Part shown: positions 17,111 through 26,673 of the stretch, piece by piece
How the letters are laid out: every line of letters starts with the position of its first letter
How positions within the stretch are numbered: the stretch's first letter is position 1
Source of the DNA: Alistipes putredinis DSM 17216
Lineage (GTDB): Bacteria; Bacteroidota; Bacteroidia; Bacteroidales; Rikenellaceae
DNA: 64,000 bases
Assembly: GCF_000154465.1 (NCBI RefSeq)
Contig: NZ_DS499579.1
Coordinates: forward strand, 62,001-126,000
Direction: 5' to 3'
Made by a program: the position numbers and the translations under genes
Notes under the pieces: generated by a model
What the model saw: only the letters and a program-made list of their open reading frames with translations
What the model was told of the DNA's origin: nothing
Database searches by the model: none

Positions 17111-18013
17111 TTATTTAGCGGCCAGACAAGCCAGTGCGATCGAGTAGAGTTTGGTGAGGCTGGAGTCGCCGCGCGAAGTCAGCACGCAGGGAACTTTGGT
17201 TCCCATGACCATCGCTGCGATCTCGCCGCCGCCCATGTGCGTGGAAGCCTTGAAGAAGACGTTGCCCGATTCGATGTTGGGGAAGAGCAGGCAGTCCGCA
17301 TCGCCTGCGACGGAAGAACCCTTGACCTTCTTGATCTCGGCGGCTTCCTTGTAAAGCGCTACGTCGAGCGACAGCGGACCGTCGATGACGACGTTACCCA
17401 GCTGTCCGCGATCGCCCATCTTGGCGAGCAGAGCGGCTTCGGTCGAGGAGAGCACGCTCGGCAACAGCTGCTCCGAAGGTGCGATGCAGGCGATCTTCGG
17501 CGTCTTGATACCGATCAGGTTGGCGATGCGCGTCAGGTAGCCGATCAGGATGGTTTTCTGTTTGAAGTCGGGCTGCGGAATCACCGCTACGTCCGAGATG
17601 ACCAGCAACTTGGGATAGTTCGGCATTTCGACTACCGCTACGTGGCTCAACGTGCCTTTCGGGGGGAACAGACCTGCGTCCTTGTTCAGGATGCCGCGCA
17701 TGTACTTGTCCGTGGAAACCAGACCCTTCATCAGTACGTCGGCCTCGCCCGTAACGACGGCATTGACAGCCAGATTGACGCACTTCACGTCGTTGCTCTC
17801 GGGGATTATTTTGAAAATGTTGCAATCGATATTCTCTTCCTTGCAAACCTGCTCGATGATCTTGGGATCGCCGAACAGAATCGGCTCTACCAGACCTTCC
17901 TTATAAGCTGCATAGACGGCTGCCAGCGTGTGGGCGTCCTGACCGTAAGCGACTGCAAGGCGCTTCTTACCTTTTTTTCTTGCCTCTTCGACAATTTCAC
18001 TCAAATGTTGCAT
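17111..18013 (-). CDS. ptb: Phosphate butyryltransferase
   Basis: The protein has 300 residues of the phosphate acetyl/butyryltransferase fold. KGLVSTDKYMRGILNKDAGL and the C-terminal VPCVLTSRGDSSLTKLYSIALA match Ptb rather than the longer Pta. It swaps CoA for phosphate on butyryl-CoA or similar acyl-CoA. It is 30 bases after ackA and 16 before buk, so acyl-CoA could be taken through acyl phosphate to acid with ATP gain. No pta gene is visible in the window. Confidence 0.92.
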   Translation of the reverse strand: MQHLSEIVEEARKKGKKRLAVAYGQDAHTLAAVYAAYKEGLVEPILFGDPKIIEQVCKEENIDCNIFKIIPESNDVKCVNLAVNAVVTGEADVLMKGLVSTDKYMRGILNKDAGLFPPKGTLSHVAVVEMPNYPKLLVISDVAVIPQPDFKQKTILIGYLTRIANLIGIKTPKIACIAPSEQLLPSVLSSTEAALLAKMGDRGQLGNVVIDGPLSLDVALYKEAAEIKKVKGSSVAGDADCLLFPNIESGNVFFKASTHMGGGEIAAMVMGTKVPCVLTSRGDSSLTKLYSIALACLAAK

Positions 18014-18043
18014 GGGTTGTGTGTTTTTAATATAATTGTTTGG

Positions 18044-19249
18044 TTATTTATTGACGATTTCGTAAGTGTCGGTGGCGATGACCAGCTCCTCGTTGGTCGG
18101 AACGACGGCCACCTTGACCTTCGAATCCGCTGCGGAAATGATCTTGTTTTCGCCGCGAAGACCTTCGTTGATCTTCCGGTCGAAGTGCACGCCCATAAAT
18201 TCGAGGCCTTCGCAGACCTCCTTGCGGGTTTCGGGTGAGTTCTCTCCGACGCCGCCCGTGAAAACGATCAGATCGACGCCGCCCATTTCGGCCGCGTATT
18301 CGCCGACGAATTTCTTGATGCGCAGGCAGTACATGTCGCGGGCGAGGATCGCACGCGGATTACCCTCTTCATAGGCTTTGTCGATGTCGCGCATGTCGCT
18401 CGATACGCCCGATACGCCGAAGACGCCCGATTGCTTGTTGAGCATGTTGTTCACTTCGGCATAGCTCATTTGCTCCTTTTCGCCGATGAAGGTGACCGCG
18501 CTCGGATCGACGTTGCCGCAGCGGGTGCCCATGACCAGACCATCGACCGGCGAGAAGCCCATCGAGGTATCGTAGGACTTGCCGTTCAGCACGGCCGTGA
18601 TCGAACCGCCGTTGCCGATATGACAGGTAATAATCTTGGAGTTATTGATATCCAGACCGGCGAGTTTGGCGCCTTCGCGGGCGACGAACTTGTGGCTCGT
18701 GCCGTGGAAGCCGTACTTGCGGATGCCGTATTTCTGGTAGTACTCGTAGGGCAGGGCGTACATGAAGTTGGTTGCGGGAAGCGTCTGGTGGAACGAGGTG
18801 TCGAATACGGCTACCTGTTTCACGCCGGGAAGGACTTTTTCGATGGAAAGAATACCTTCCAAGTTGGCCGGATTGTGCAGTGGAGCGATCTGGAACAGTG
18901 AGCGGATCTTCTCCTGGACCTGTTTGGTTACCAGACAGCTCTCCGGGAAAAATTCGCCGCCGTGCGCTACGCGGTGACCGACGGCCTTCACTTCGTCGAG
19001 CGACCGGATTACGCCGTGCACGGGGTCGGTCAGGGCCTGAAGCACCAGGCTGATGCCCGTCGTGTGGTCGGGAATCGGCTGGTGGAGTTCGAACTTCTCC
19101 TTGCCGACGGGTTTGTGCGTGAGATCGCCTTCAGGAAGGCCGATGCGCTCGACCAGACCTTTGGCGAGCAGTTTGCTGGACTGGGCTTCCATGTCGATCA
19201 CCTGGTATTTGATCGAAGAACTGCCGCAGTTGAGTACTAAAATGACCAT
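18044..19249 (-). CDS. ackA: Acetate kinase
   Basis: The protein has 401 residues. VLNCGSSSIKYQVID is the N-terminal signature. FHGTSHKFVAREGAKL, TCHIGNGGSITAV and VFTGGVGENSPETR are conserved AckA blocks. It makes acetate and ATP from acetyl phosphate. It is first in the ackA-ptb-buk group and lies 45 bases after crcB, on the same strand. Confidence 0.95.
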   Translation of the reverse strand: MVILVLNCGSSSIKYQVIDMEAQSSKLLAKGLVERIGLPEGDLTHKPVGKEKFELHQPIPDHTTGISLVLQALTDPVHGVIRSLDEVKAVGHRVAHGGEFFPESCLVTKQVQEKIRSLFQIAPLHNPANLEGILSIEKVLPGVKQVAVFDTSFHQTLPATNFMYALPYEYYQKYGIRKYGFHGTSHKFVAREGAKLAGLDINNSKIITCHIGNGGSITAVLNGKSYDTSMGFSPVDGLVMGTRCGNVDPSAVTFIGEKEQMSYAEVNNMLNKQSGVFGVSGVSSDMRDIDKAYEEGNPRAILARDMYCLRIKKFVGEYAAEMGGVDLIVFTGGVGENSPETRKEVCEGLEFMGVHFDRKINEGLRGENKIISAADSKVKVAVVPTNEELVIATDTYEIVNK

Positions 19250-19294
19250 TTCAGTTGTTTTGTAAAAATTATTTTGTTGTTTCCTTGTTCGTTG

Positions 19295-19666
19295 TCAGCG
19301 TTTCAGCAACCGTCCCAATGCGGCGCCCAACAGGATGCAGCACACGCATGCCGCAAAATTGAGCGCGATGCAAAGTCCGGCCGCCGTGTAGTCGCCGCTT
19401 TTAAGCATCCGCACCACGTCGGAAGAAAAAGTGGAAAAGGTAGTGAATCCTCCGCAGAATCCTACGCTCAACAGCCACGACGCAGTTCCTGCGCCCAGCA
19501 TCTCCAGCAAAAAGCCCATCAGCAACGATCCGGCGGCATTGACCGTGAAAGTGCCGGCCGGGAAGCCCAACAGGGACTGTTCGGCCAGCCATACGTAGGA
19601 TACCAAGTACCTCGACATACTGCCCAGGGCCCCTCCGATTCCTACTGCCACGATCTCGCGGATCAT
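19295..19666 (-). CDS. crcB: Fluoride exporter CrcB/Fluc
   Basis: The protein has 123 residues and four transmembrane helices. GGALGSMSRY, TFTVNAAGS and GFCGGFTTFSTFS are the Fluc signatures for the dual-topology fluoride channel. A -7-like TAAATTTG occurs on the minus strand about 40 bases upstream. I see no fluoride riboswitch in the leader. It may share transcription with ackA downstream. Confidence 0.93.
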   Translation of the reverse strand: MIREIVAVGIGGALGSMSRYLVSYVWLAEQSLLGFPAGTFTVNAAGSLLMGFLLEMLGAGTASWLLSVGFCGGFTTFSTFSSDVVRMLKSGDYTAAGLCIALNFAACVCCILLGAALGRLLKR

Positions 19667-19774
19667 TTCGTCGAAAATGCGTTTTTACTTAAGACTTTGC
19701 AAATTTACGCAAAATTTAATTACGGATCGTAAGGTTTTCCGGAATTTTTGTGATAAATTTTGGACTATCTGTGG

Positions 19775-20428
19775 TTAATTTTCGTATTTGTACCCCATAC
19801 CCTTTACGGTCGAGATGTGTCCGTCTCCGATTTTTTGTCGGATTTTGCGGACGTGGACGTCGATCGTGCGGTCGCCGACGACCACGCTGTCGCCCCAGAT
19901 GCGGGAGTAGATCTCTTCCCGGGAGAAGAGTTTTCCGGGAGAGGAGGCGAGCAGGGCGAGCAGGGCGAACTCCTTGCGGGGCAGTTCGATACGTTCTCCG
20001 TTGCGGATTACCAGATGTCGTTCCCGGTCGATGACCAGCGAAGCCGGTTTGTCGGCGGCTACCCGTTTGAGGATCGCCTGGATGCGGCTTATCAGAAGTT
20101 TGGGCTTGATCGGCTTGGAAATATAGTCGTCGGCTCCGGCTCCGAACCCTGCGAGCTGTTGCTCCTCTTCGCCGAGGGCCGAGAGAAAGACGACCATCGT
20201 CTCCTTCAGCGCCGGGTCGCAGCGCAGGGCCCGGCAGGTTTCGATGCCGTCCATCGTGGGCATCATCACGTCGAGCAGGATCAGGTGCGGCCGATGTGCC
20301 GCAGCCTGTTGCAAACCTTCGGCTCCGTTGCGGGCCGTATATACTTCGTAGCCCGCCTTGGTCAGGTTGTAACGGATGAATTCGAGGATGTCGTCTTCGT
20401 CGTCGATGAGCAGGATGCGATGACTCAT
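19775..20428 (-). CDS. OmpR/PhoB-family response regulator
   Basis: The protein has 217 residues. The receiver domain has the acidic pair DDED near the N-terminus, the phospho-acceptor Asp in LILLDVMMPTMDG, and the conserved Lys in ISKPIKP. A C-terminal winged-helix DNA-binding domain follows (ending VRKIRQKIGDGHISTVKGMGYKY). No histidine kinase gene lies beside it, so the partner is elsewhere. It is transcribed away from the DUF349 gene. The signal is unknown. Confidence 0.92.
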   Translation of the reverse strand: MSHRILLIDDEDDILEFIRYNLTKAGYEVYTARNGAEGLQQAAAHRPHLILLDVMMPTMDGIETCRALRCDPALKETMVVFLSALGEEEQQLAGFGAGADDYISKPIKPKLLISRIQAILKRVAADKPASLVIDRERHLVIRNGERIELPRKEFALLALLASSPGKLFSREEIYSRIWGDSVVVGDRTIDVHVRKIRQKIGDGHISTVKGMGYKYEN

Positions 20429-20499
20429 AAGAGCGTGCGTAATTTTTGCGAAGATAATAAATTTATCGGCAAATCCTGTGCGGGGGCCGGAAAAATGGT

Positions 20500-20507
20500 T
20501 ATATTTG
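20500..20507 (+). promoter_or_regulatory. -7 box of the DUF349 gene
   Basis: TATATTTG lies 46 bases before the ATG at 20554. An earlier in-frame ATG at 20518 would fall almost at the transcription start. Confidence 0.55.
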
Positions 20508-20553
20508 CAAGGTTTATATGGTTTTGCAAACCGTAAGATTAAAATCAGACAAG

Positions 20554-22518
20554 ATGGCTACTGAAAATTCTACTCTTCCTGTTTCCGGGGAACATCTCGA
20601 CTCTTCCGTAGTTGAGGATACGCAGAACAATTCCGTGCCCGCAGATGGCGGGGAAACGAATGCCGCAGTTGCGGACGATACCGACGTGCCGACACAGAGT
20701 CGGGTGGACTTCGCCGACGAAGATGCAGCACTGGCTGCCGAAAACGCAGGGCTCGACCTGGGCGAGGCTTCGCCCGAGGAGGAGGCCGCAGGCGGGGACG
20801 CGGCCGGCAGCGACCTGGCGGGCAAGTCGAAGGAGGAGTTGCTGGCGATTTTCGCCAGGATGCTCGAAGAGCGCCCGGTGCAGTCCCTGCGCCGGGATGT
20901 GGAGGCCCTCAAGATAGCGTTTTACAAATTGCGTCGGGCGGAGTCCGATGCCGCACGAAGGGCTTTTGTCGAAGCCGGCGGTGCGGAGGGTGAATTCGTT
21001 TCCGAGCCGGATCCGGCGGAGTTGCGTTTCAAGGATCTTTTCCGGGAGTACCGCCGTCTGCGGGACGAGTTCGTCGCCGGACTCGAAGCGGCCAAGGAGG
21101 AGAACCTCAAGATAAAGTTGCAGATCATCGAGGAACTCAAGGAGCTGGCTTCGTCGGACGAAATGCTCAACCAGACTTTCAACAAGTTCCGGGAGTTGCA
21201 GCATCGTTGGAAAGAGACCGGGGTGGTGCCCCAGCAGAATGTGAAGGATCTGTGGGAGACCTACAACCTGCACGTGGAGAATTTCTACAATTTCATCAAG
21301 ATCAACAAGGAGTTGCGCGATCTCGACCTGAAGAAGAATTACGAGCAGAAGCTGGCCTTGTGCGAACAGGCCGAAGCGCTGGTGCTCGAACCGTCGATCG
21401 TCGAAGCGTTCCACAAACTGCAGAAGTTGCACGACGAATGGCGTGAAATCGGCCCTGTGGCCAATGAATATAAAGAGGTGCTGTGGAATCGTTTCAAGGA
21501 GGCTTCGAGCCGTATCAACAAGCAGCATCAGGAGTTTTTCGAGAATATCAAGCAGGAGCAGCTCCGCAATCTGGAGCTCAAGAGCGAGCTTTGCGTCAAA
21601 GCCGAAGAGCTGGCGCAGCAGCCGCTGACTTCGCGCAAAGAGTGGAACAAGGCGAGCGAGAAGCTCTTCGAGATACAGAAAGTCTGGAAAACGATCGGAT
21701 TCGCTCCCAAGAAAGATAACAATGCCATCTACGAGCGGTTTCGCAATGCCTGCGACAAGTTCTTCGAGGCCAAGCGTGCCTATTATGCCGGGTTGAAGGG
21801 CGAGATGGAGCACAACCTCCAGCTCAAGACCGAGTTGTGCGAGGCGGCCGAAGCGCTGCGCGACAGCGAGGAGTGGAAGAAGACGACCGACGAGCTGATC
21901 GCTTTGCAGGCCAAGTGGAAGCAGACGGGGGCCGTGTCGCGCCGCTATTCCGACCAGATATGGAAACGGTTCCGTGCGGCGTGCGACGCTTTCTTCGAGC
22001 GCAAGTCCCGACATTTCGCTGCAGTGGACGATCAGTACGGGGAGAACCTCCGTCGCAAAGAGGCTCTGTTGGAGGAGATGGCTGCGGCCGATATTCTGGC
22101 GGGCGGCTTCGAGATGATTCGTGATTTCCAGCGTCGCTGGGGCGAAATCGGGTTCGTGCCCATCAAGCAGAAGGAGGCGATTCAAAAACGTTACAAGGAG
22201 GTGGTCGATAAGATGTTCGATACCCTGCGCGGTTCGGAGCGCGACCGTTCGATGGACCGTTTCAAGGAGAAGGTCTCCTCGCTCAAGGCCTCGGGCGACC
22301 GGCGTCTGCGCACGGAGCGCGACCGGCTCTACAACAAAGTCCGCCAGTTGGAGCAGGATATCGCCTTGTTGGAGAACAACATCGGATTCTTCTCCAAGTC
22401 GAAGAACGCCGAGGCGATGATCGCCGAGGTGCGGGCCAAGATCGAGCGGGCCAAACAGGAAATGCAGGCCGCTATCGAAAAAGTGAAACTCATCGATCAG
22501 GAGGAGAATAAGGAATAA
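20554..22518 (+). CDS. DUF349-repeat protein
   Basis: From ATG 20554 the protein has 654 residues. An acidic, low-complexity N-terminus of about 90 residues is followed by about five DUF349 units of the form LxxLQxxWKxxGxVP then FRxAxDxFF, and a C-terminal coiled coil rich in Lys and Glu. The fold is long and helical, probably cytoplasmic. DUF349 proteins are common in Bacteroidetes and Actinobacteria, and their exact role is unsettled. It is transcribed alone. Confidence 0.85.
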   Translation: MATENSTLPVSGEHLDSSVVEDTQNNSVPADGGETNAAVADDTDVPTQSRVDFADEDAALAAENAGLDLGEASPEEEAAGGDAAGSDLAGKSKEELLAIFARMLEERPVQSLRRDVEALKIAFYKLRRAESDAARRAFVEAGGAEGEFVSEPDPAELRFKDLFREYRRLRDEFVAGLEAAKEENLKIKLQIIEELKELASSDEMLNQTFNKFRELQHRWKETGVVPQQNVKDLWETYNLHVENFYNFIKINKELRDLDLKKNYEQKLALCEQAEALVLEPSIVEAFHKLQKLHDEWREIGPVANEYKEVLWNRFKEASSRINKQHQEFFENIKQEQLRNLELKSELCVKAEELAQQPLTSRKEWNKASEKLFEIQKVWKTIGFAPKKDNNAIYERFRNACDKFFEAKRAYYAGLKGEMEHNLQLKTELCEAAEALRDSEEWKKTTDELIALQAKWKQTGAVSRRYSDQIWKRFRAACDAFFERKSRHFAAVDDQYGENLRRKEALLEEMAAADILAGGFEMIRDFQRRWGEIGFVPIKQKEAIQKRYKEVVDKMFDTLRGSERDRSMDRFKEKVSSLKASGDRRLRTERDRLYNKVRQLEQDIALLENNIGFFSKSKNAEAMIAEVRAKIERAKQEMQAAIEKVKLIDQEENKE

Positions 22519-22897
22519 CCCGCCGAAGACGGTGTGTCATAACAGGCAAATTACTTCGTTATTATCGGTATTACGGCTCGATCATGTACGTCGGGTACAC
22601 GTTCTTCGCCGTGAACCTCGATGCTTGGTATTTTTACCTGTTCTTATACATGTGAAAGGGGATGCGCCGAATTTCTCAATTTGACACATCCCTTTCCGGT
22701 GAGGAAACTTCTTTGTGGGGATAGCGGTGTATTTTATGTGAGTCCGGCCCTCGGAGCGGGAAGGTTTCCGGAGCGGTCTTCGAAAGCGGTTCCGGAACGA
22801 TGTTTTAATAGGCAAGTGGAGAACCGGGCGTTCCGGCTTAAGGGTTGAAACGGAGCCGGATAAACGACGGTGCAAACAAAATAATTCGAAACAGATA
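22519..22897. other. Intergenic region before pyrG
   Basis: No gene is supported in these 379 bases. A hairpin at 22654-22696 is the only clear structure, and I could not pick a convincing -7 box for pyrG. Nothing here shows whether pyrG uses a C-rich attenuation leader. Confidence 0.5.
22654..22696. terminator. Hairpin, same type as at 11130-11166
   Basis: GAAAGGGGATG pairs with CATCCCTTTC with one bulged G. The interior GAATT...AATTT-GACAC resembles the 11130 hairpin. It is a probable terminator after the DUF349 gene. Confidence 0.5.
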
Positions 22898-24526
22898 ATG
22901 AAACTCAGCAAACCCAAGTACATTTTCGTGACGGGCGGCGTGGCTTCGTCGCTCGGTAAAGGCATTATTTCGGCGTCGATCGCCCGCTTGCTGCAGGCAC
23001 GCGGCTATTCGGTGACGATTCAGAAACTGGATCCCTATATCAATATCGACCCCGGAACCCTGAATCCTTACGAGCACGGAGAGTGTTACGTGACCGAAGA
23101 CGGTGCGGAAACCGACCTCGACCTGGGCCATTACGAGCGTTTCACTTCGATTACGACCAGCCATGCCAACAACGTGACCACCGGTAAGATTTATCAGTGC
23201 GTGATTGACAAGGAGCGCAAGGGCGAGTACCTGGGCAAGACCGTGCAGGTCATTCCTCATATCACGGACGAAATCAAGCGCCGCATTCAACTGTTGGCGC
23301 AGCGCAAGGAGTACGACGTAATCATCACCGAGATCGGCGGTACGGTGGGCGACATCGAGTCGCTGCCCTTCATCGAATCGGTGCGTCAGTTGCGTTACCA
23401 GCTTGGAGCCCGCAATACGGCGCTGGTTCATCTGACGCTCATTCCTTACCTGGCCGCTTCCGGCGAGTTGAAGACCAAGCCGACCCAACATTCGGTCAAG
23501 ACCTTGCTCGAGAACGGTTTGCAGCCCGATATTCTGGTGCTGCGCACCGAGCATCCGCTCTCTGCGGAGCTCAGGCGCAAGGTGGCGCTCTTCTGCAACG
23601 TGGATGCCAACGCGGTGATGGAGTCGATCGACGTACCGACGATCTACGAAGTGCCGCTGGTGATGCACCGTCAGCATCTGGACGAGGTGGTGCTCAGCAA
23701 GCTCGACCTTCCGTCGGAGCAGGAACCCGACTTGAGTTCGTTGCAGGCTTTCGTCGATAAGGTGAAGAATCCCAAGCGGACGATCGACATCGCCCTGGTG
23801 GGTAAATATACGGAACTTCCCGATGCTTACAAGTCGATCTGCGAGTCCTTTATTCAAGCCGGTGCGGTGAACGACTGCAAGGTGAAGTTGCATTACGTGA
23901 ATTCGGAGAAGATAGACGCTTCGAACGTCGGGGAGAAGCTCGGCAAAATGGCCGGTATTCTCGTGGCTCCGGGGTTCGGCAACCGGGGAATCGAGGGGAA
24001 GATCGAAGCGGTGCACTTTGCGCGGACTCACCGTATTCCGTTCCTGGGAATCTGTCTGGGTATGCAGTGCGCCGTGATCGAATTCGCTCGCAACGTACTG
24101 GGCTTCAAGGATGCCACCTCGACAGAAATGGACCCGGCGACGAAGCATCCGGTCATCGACCTGATGGAGGAACAGAAGGGCATTACCGCCAAAGGCGGCA
24201 CGATGCGTCTGGGAGCTTACCCCTGCTCGCTGGTGCCGGGATCGAAAGCTGCGCAGGCTTACGGTACGACTCAGATTCAGGAGCGTCATCGCCACCGCTA
24301 CGAATTCAACAGCGAATACCTGAAGGATTTCGAGAGCCACGGAATGAAAGCCGTCGGTGCGAACCCCGATACGGGGCTGGTCGAAGTGGTCGAAATTCCC
24401 GACCATCCCTGGTTCGTCGGTACGCAATACCATCCCGAATACAAGAGCACCGTACAGCGGCCTCATCCGCTTTTCGTCGCGTTCGTAGCTGCGGCGCTGG
24501 CGGGAAAAGACGATAAGAAAAAATAG
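22898..24526 (+). CDS. pyrG: CTP synthase
   Basis: The protein has 542 residues. The N-terminal synthetase domain has FVTGGVASSLGKGI. The C-terminal glutamine amidotransferase domain has FLGICLGMQCAVIEFARN with the catalytic Cys and a HPEYKS His/Glu near the end. It converts UTP to CTP with ATP and glutamine. Length and start are as in the family. yidC starts 45 bases later on the same strand. Confidence 0.96.
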   Translation: MKLSKPKYIFVTGGVASSLGKGIISASIARLLQARGYSVTIQKLDPYINIDPGTLNPYEHGECYVTEDGAETDLDLGHYERFTSITTSHANNVTTGKIYQCVIDKERKGEYLGKTVQVIPHITDEIKRRIQLLAQRKEYDVIITEIGGTVGDIESLPFIESVRQLRYQLGARNTALVHLTLIPYLAASGELKTKPTQHSVKTLLENGLQPDILVLRTEHPLSAELRRKVALFCNVDANAVMESIDVPTIYEVPLVMHRQHLDEVVLSKLDLPSEQEPDLSSLQAFVDKVKNPKRTIDIALVGKYTELPDAYKSICESFIQAGAVNDCKVKLHYVNSEKIDASNVGEKLGKMAGILVAPGFGNRGIEGKIEAVHFARTHRIPFLGICLGMQCAVIEFARNVLGFKDATSTEMDPATKHPVIDLMEEQKGITAKGGTMRLGAYPCSLVPGSKAAQAYGTTQIQERHRHRYEFNSEYLKDFESHGMKAVGANPDTGLVEVVEIPDHPWFVGTQYHPEYKSTVQRPHPLFVAFVAAALAGKDDKKK

Positions 24527-24571
24527 TTTGCAACCTTGCTTCGGGGTATCCTCAAAGAATTTAGATTACGC

Positions 24572-26533
24572 ATGGATAAAAAATCAATCGCCGGAATTGT
24601 CATCGTGGCCCTGATCTTCCTGGGTTTCACGTTCTATAATTCGCATCAACAGAAAAAGTATCAGGAACAGCTCATGGCGTACAACGCCGAACAGGCGCGT
24701 ATCCAAGCCGAGCAGGATTCGCTCTTGGCGCTCAACGCTCCGCTGCCGACTGCGGATTCCGCAGCTATTGCGGCTGCGGGAGAGCGGTTGTCCGGGGACA
24801 GCCTGCAGGCGCAGCGTCGGATCATGCAGTTCGGAGAGCTGCTGGCTGCGGCGCAGCAGGCCGAAGCCGAGGAGTTCACCGTGGAGAACGAGGTATTGAA
24901 GATCGATTTCTCGACGCGTGGCGGCCAGGTCAAGGATGTTACGCTGAAGGATTACACCAAGTATGCACCTCGTGACGAGCGGAATCAGCCGGTGCGGCTT
25001 TTCGATCCGGCAACGGCCAATTTCGCCCTGACGTTCTATGTGAAGAATGGTCATAACAACGTGTTGGTCAATACGGCGGATTACACCTTCAATCTGGTGT
25101 CGATGGAGAAGGATGCCGACGGTGCGCAGCGCATCACGATGGATCTGCCGGTGGCGCGTGACGCCGTGTTACGGTACGAGTATGTCGTTTATAACATACA
25201 GTCGCCGGCGCGGGATTATCTGGTCGATCTGAATGTCTATCTGAAAAATATGGCGCCGCAGATGGCCAGCCAGACGACTATCGGCATCGACTGGAGCAAC
25301 CGGTCCTATCAGAATGAGAAAGGGTTTCAGAACGAGAATACCTATACGACCATCTATTACCGGGCTCCCGGCGAGTCGTCGGCCGACGACCTGGGGATAA
25401 GCGACGGGGAGAAGCAGAAGACGGTTTCGTCGTCGCTCAACTGGGTGGCTTTCAAGCAGCAGTTCTTCTCGTCGGTGATGATCGCCCCGGAGAACTTCTC
25501 CTACGCTGATATGAAGTTTACGACGGCGGAAAAAGGTTCGGGTTACATAAAGGATTTTTCGGCTAAATTGACGGTTCCCTATACGGCGCAAACTGACCAT
25601 TACAACTTCGCCTTCTATTTCGGTCCGAACAAATACGCCATTCTCAAGCATGTGGCGACGACCGAGGGGGACGACGAACTGCATCTGGAGCGGTTGATTC
25701 CGCTCGGCTGGGGTATTTTCGGCTGGGTGAACCGCTGGTTCGTGATTCCGGTGTTCGATTTCCTGCGTCAGTTTATCCCGAGTTTCGGCCTGATTATCCT
25801 GATCTTGGCCGTGCTGGTGAAGGTCATCATCTCGCCGCTGACCTATAAGAGTTACATATCGACGGCCAAGATGCGCGTCATCAAGCCCGAGGTTGATGAG
25901 CTGGCCAAGAAATATCCGCGCCAGGAGGATGCCATGAAGCGCCAGCAGGCGACGATGGAGCTCTACAAGAAGGCCGGTATCAACCCGATGGGCGGTTGTA
26001 TCCCGCTGTTGATCCAGATGCCGATCATCATTGCGATGTTCCGCTTCTTCCCCGCTTCGATCGAGCTGCGCGGCCAGCATTTCCTTTGGGCCGACGACCT
26101 TTCGTCGTACGACAGCGTGTTGTCGCTGCCGTTCAACATTCCCTTCTACGGAGATCACGTGAGCCTGTTCGCCCTGTTGATGACCGTTGCGCTGTTCGCC
26201 TTCTCGTATATCAATTACCAGCAGACGGCTTCGTCGCAGCCCCAGATGGCCGGCATGAAGTTTATGATGGTTTATCTGATGCCGGTGATGATGCTCCTGT
26301 GGTTCAACAGTTATTCGAGCGGTCTGACTTACTACTACTTCCTGGCCAACATTCTCACGATCGGACAGACGCTCGTGATCCGCCGGATGATCGACGACGA
26401 GAAAATTCATGCCGTGATGCAGGCCAATGCCGCGAAAAACAAGAACAGGAAGAAATCCAAGTTCCAGTTGCGTTACGAAGAGTTGCTGCGTCAGCAGGAG
26501 GAGGCGCAAAGGAACGCTTCCCGACGGAAATAA
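24572..26533 (+). CDS. yidC: Membrane protein insertase YidC
   Basis: From ATG 24572 the protein has 653 residues. The N-terminal helix (SIAGIVIVALIFLGFTFY) is followed by a large periplasmic domain (about 75-350) and the five-helix insertase core from about 390, including PLTYKSYISTAKMRVIKPE and GINPMGGCIPLLIQMPI. A basic C-terminal tail follows. YidC inserts and folds inner-membrane proteins with or without Sec. A longer in-frame start at 24536 has no support. Confidence 0.95.
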   Translation: MDKKSIAGIVIVALIFLGFTFYNSHQQKKYQEQLMAYNAEQARIQAEQDSLLALNAPLPTADSAAIAAAGERLSGDSLQAQRRIMQFGELLAAAQQAEAEEFTVENEVLKIDFSTRGGQVKDVTLKDYTKYAPRDERNQPVRLFDPATANFALTFYVKNGHNNVLVNTADYTFNLVSMEKDADGAQRITMDLPVARDAVLRYEYVVYNIQSPARDYLVDLNVYLKNMAPQMASQTTIGIDWSNRSYQNEKGFQNENTYTTIYYRAPGESSADDLGISDGEKQKTVSSSLNWVAFKQQFFSSVMIAPENFSYADMKFTTAEKGSGYIKDFSAKLTVPYTAQTDHYNFAFYFGPNKYAILKHVATTEGDDELHLERLIPLGWGIFGWVNRWFVIPVFDFLRQFIPSFGLIILILAVLVKVIISPLTYKSYISTAKMRVIKPEVDELAKKYPRQEDAMKRQQATMELYKKAGINPMGGCIPLLIQMPIIIAMFRFFPASIELRGQHFLWADDLSSYDSVLSLPFNIPFYGDHVSLFALLMTVALFAFSYINYQQTASSQPQMAGMKFMMVYLMPVMMLLWFNSYSSGLTYYYFLANILTIGQTLVIRRMIDDEKIHAVMQANAAKNKNRKKSKFQLRYEELLRQQEEAQRNASRRK

Positions 26534-26577
26534 CCGAAAGGTGCGAAGAGTTCCCTAACAAGTTTTCGAAATTGAAA

Positions 26578-26613
26578 ATCACCCCTGTCAGAGTTCATCC
26601 TGACAGGGGTGAT
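26578..26613. terminator. Strong hairpin between convergent genes
   Basis: ATCACCCCTGTCAG (26578-26591) pairs perfectly with CTGACAGGGGTGAT (26600-26613). It lies between yidC and the minus-strand deacylase gene. Confidence 0.8.
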
Positions 26614-26673
26614 AACTTATTCGGACTGTTAGAGAGCCCCTTCATTCGCACGGCGCTGTGGATTTCAGGCGTG

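Noticed and set aside
19667..19774. Fluoride riboswitch before crcB
   Set aside because: I looked for the conserved GGNGAUGG-type core in the leader and did not find it.
22838..24466. 542-codon minus-strand frame
   Set aside because: It is antisense to pyrG, whose motifs are unmistakable.
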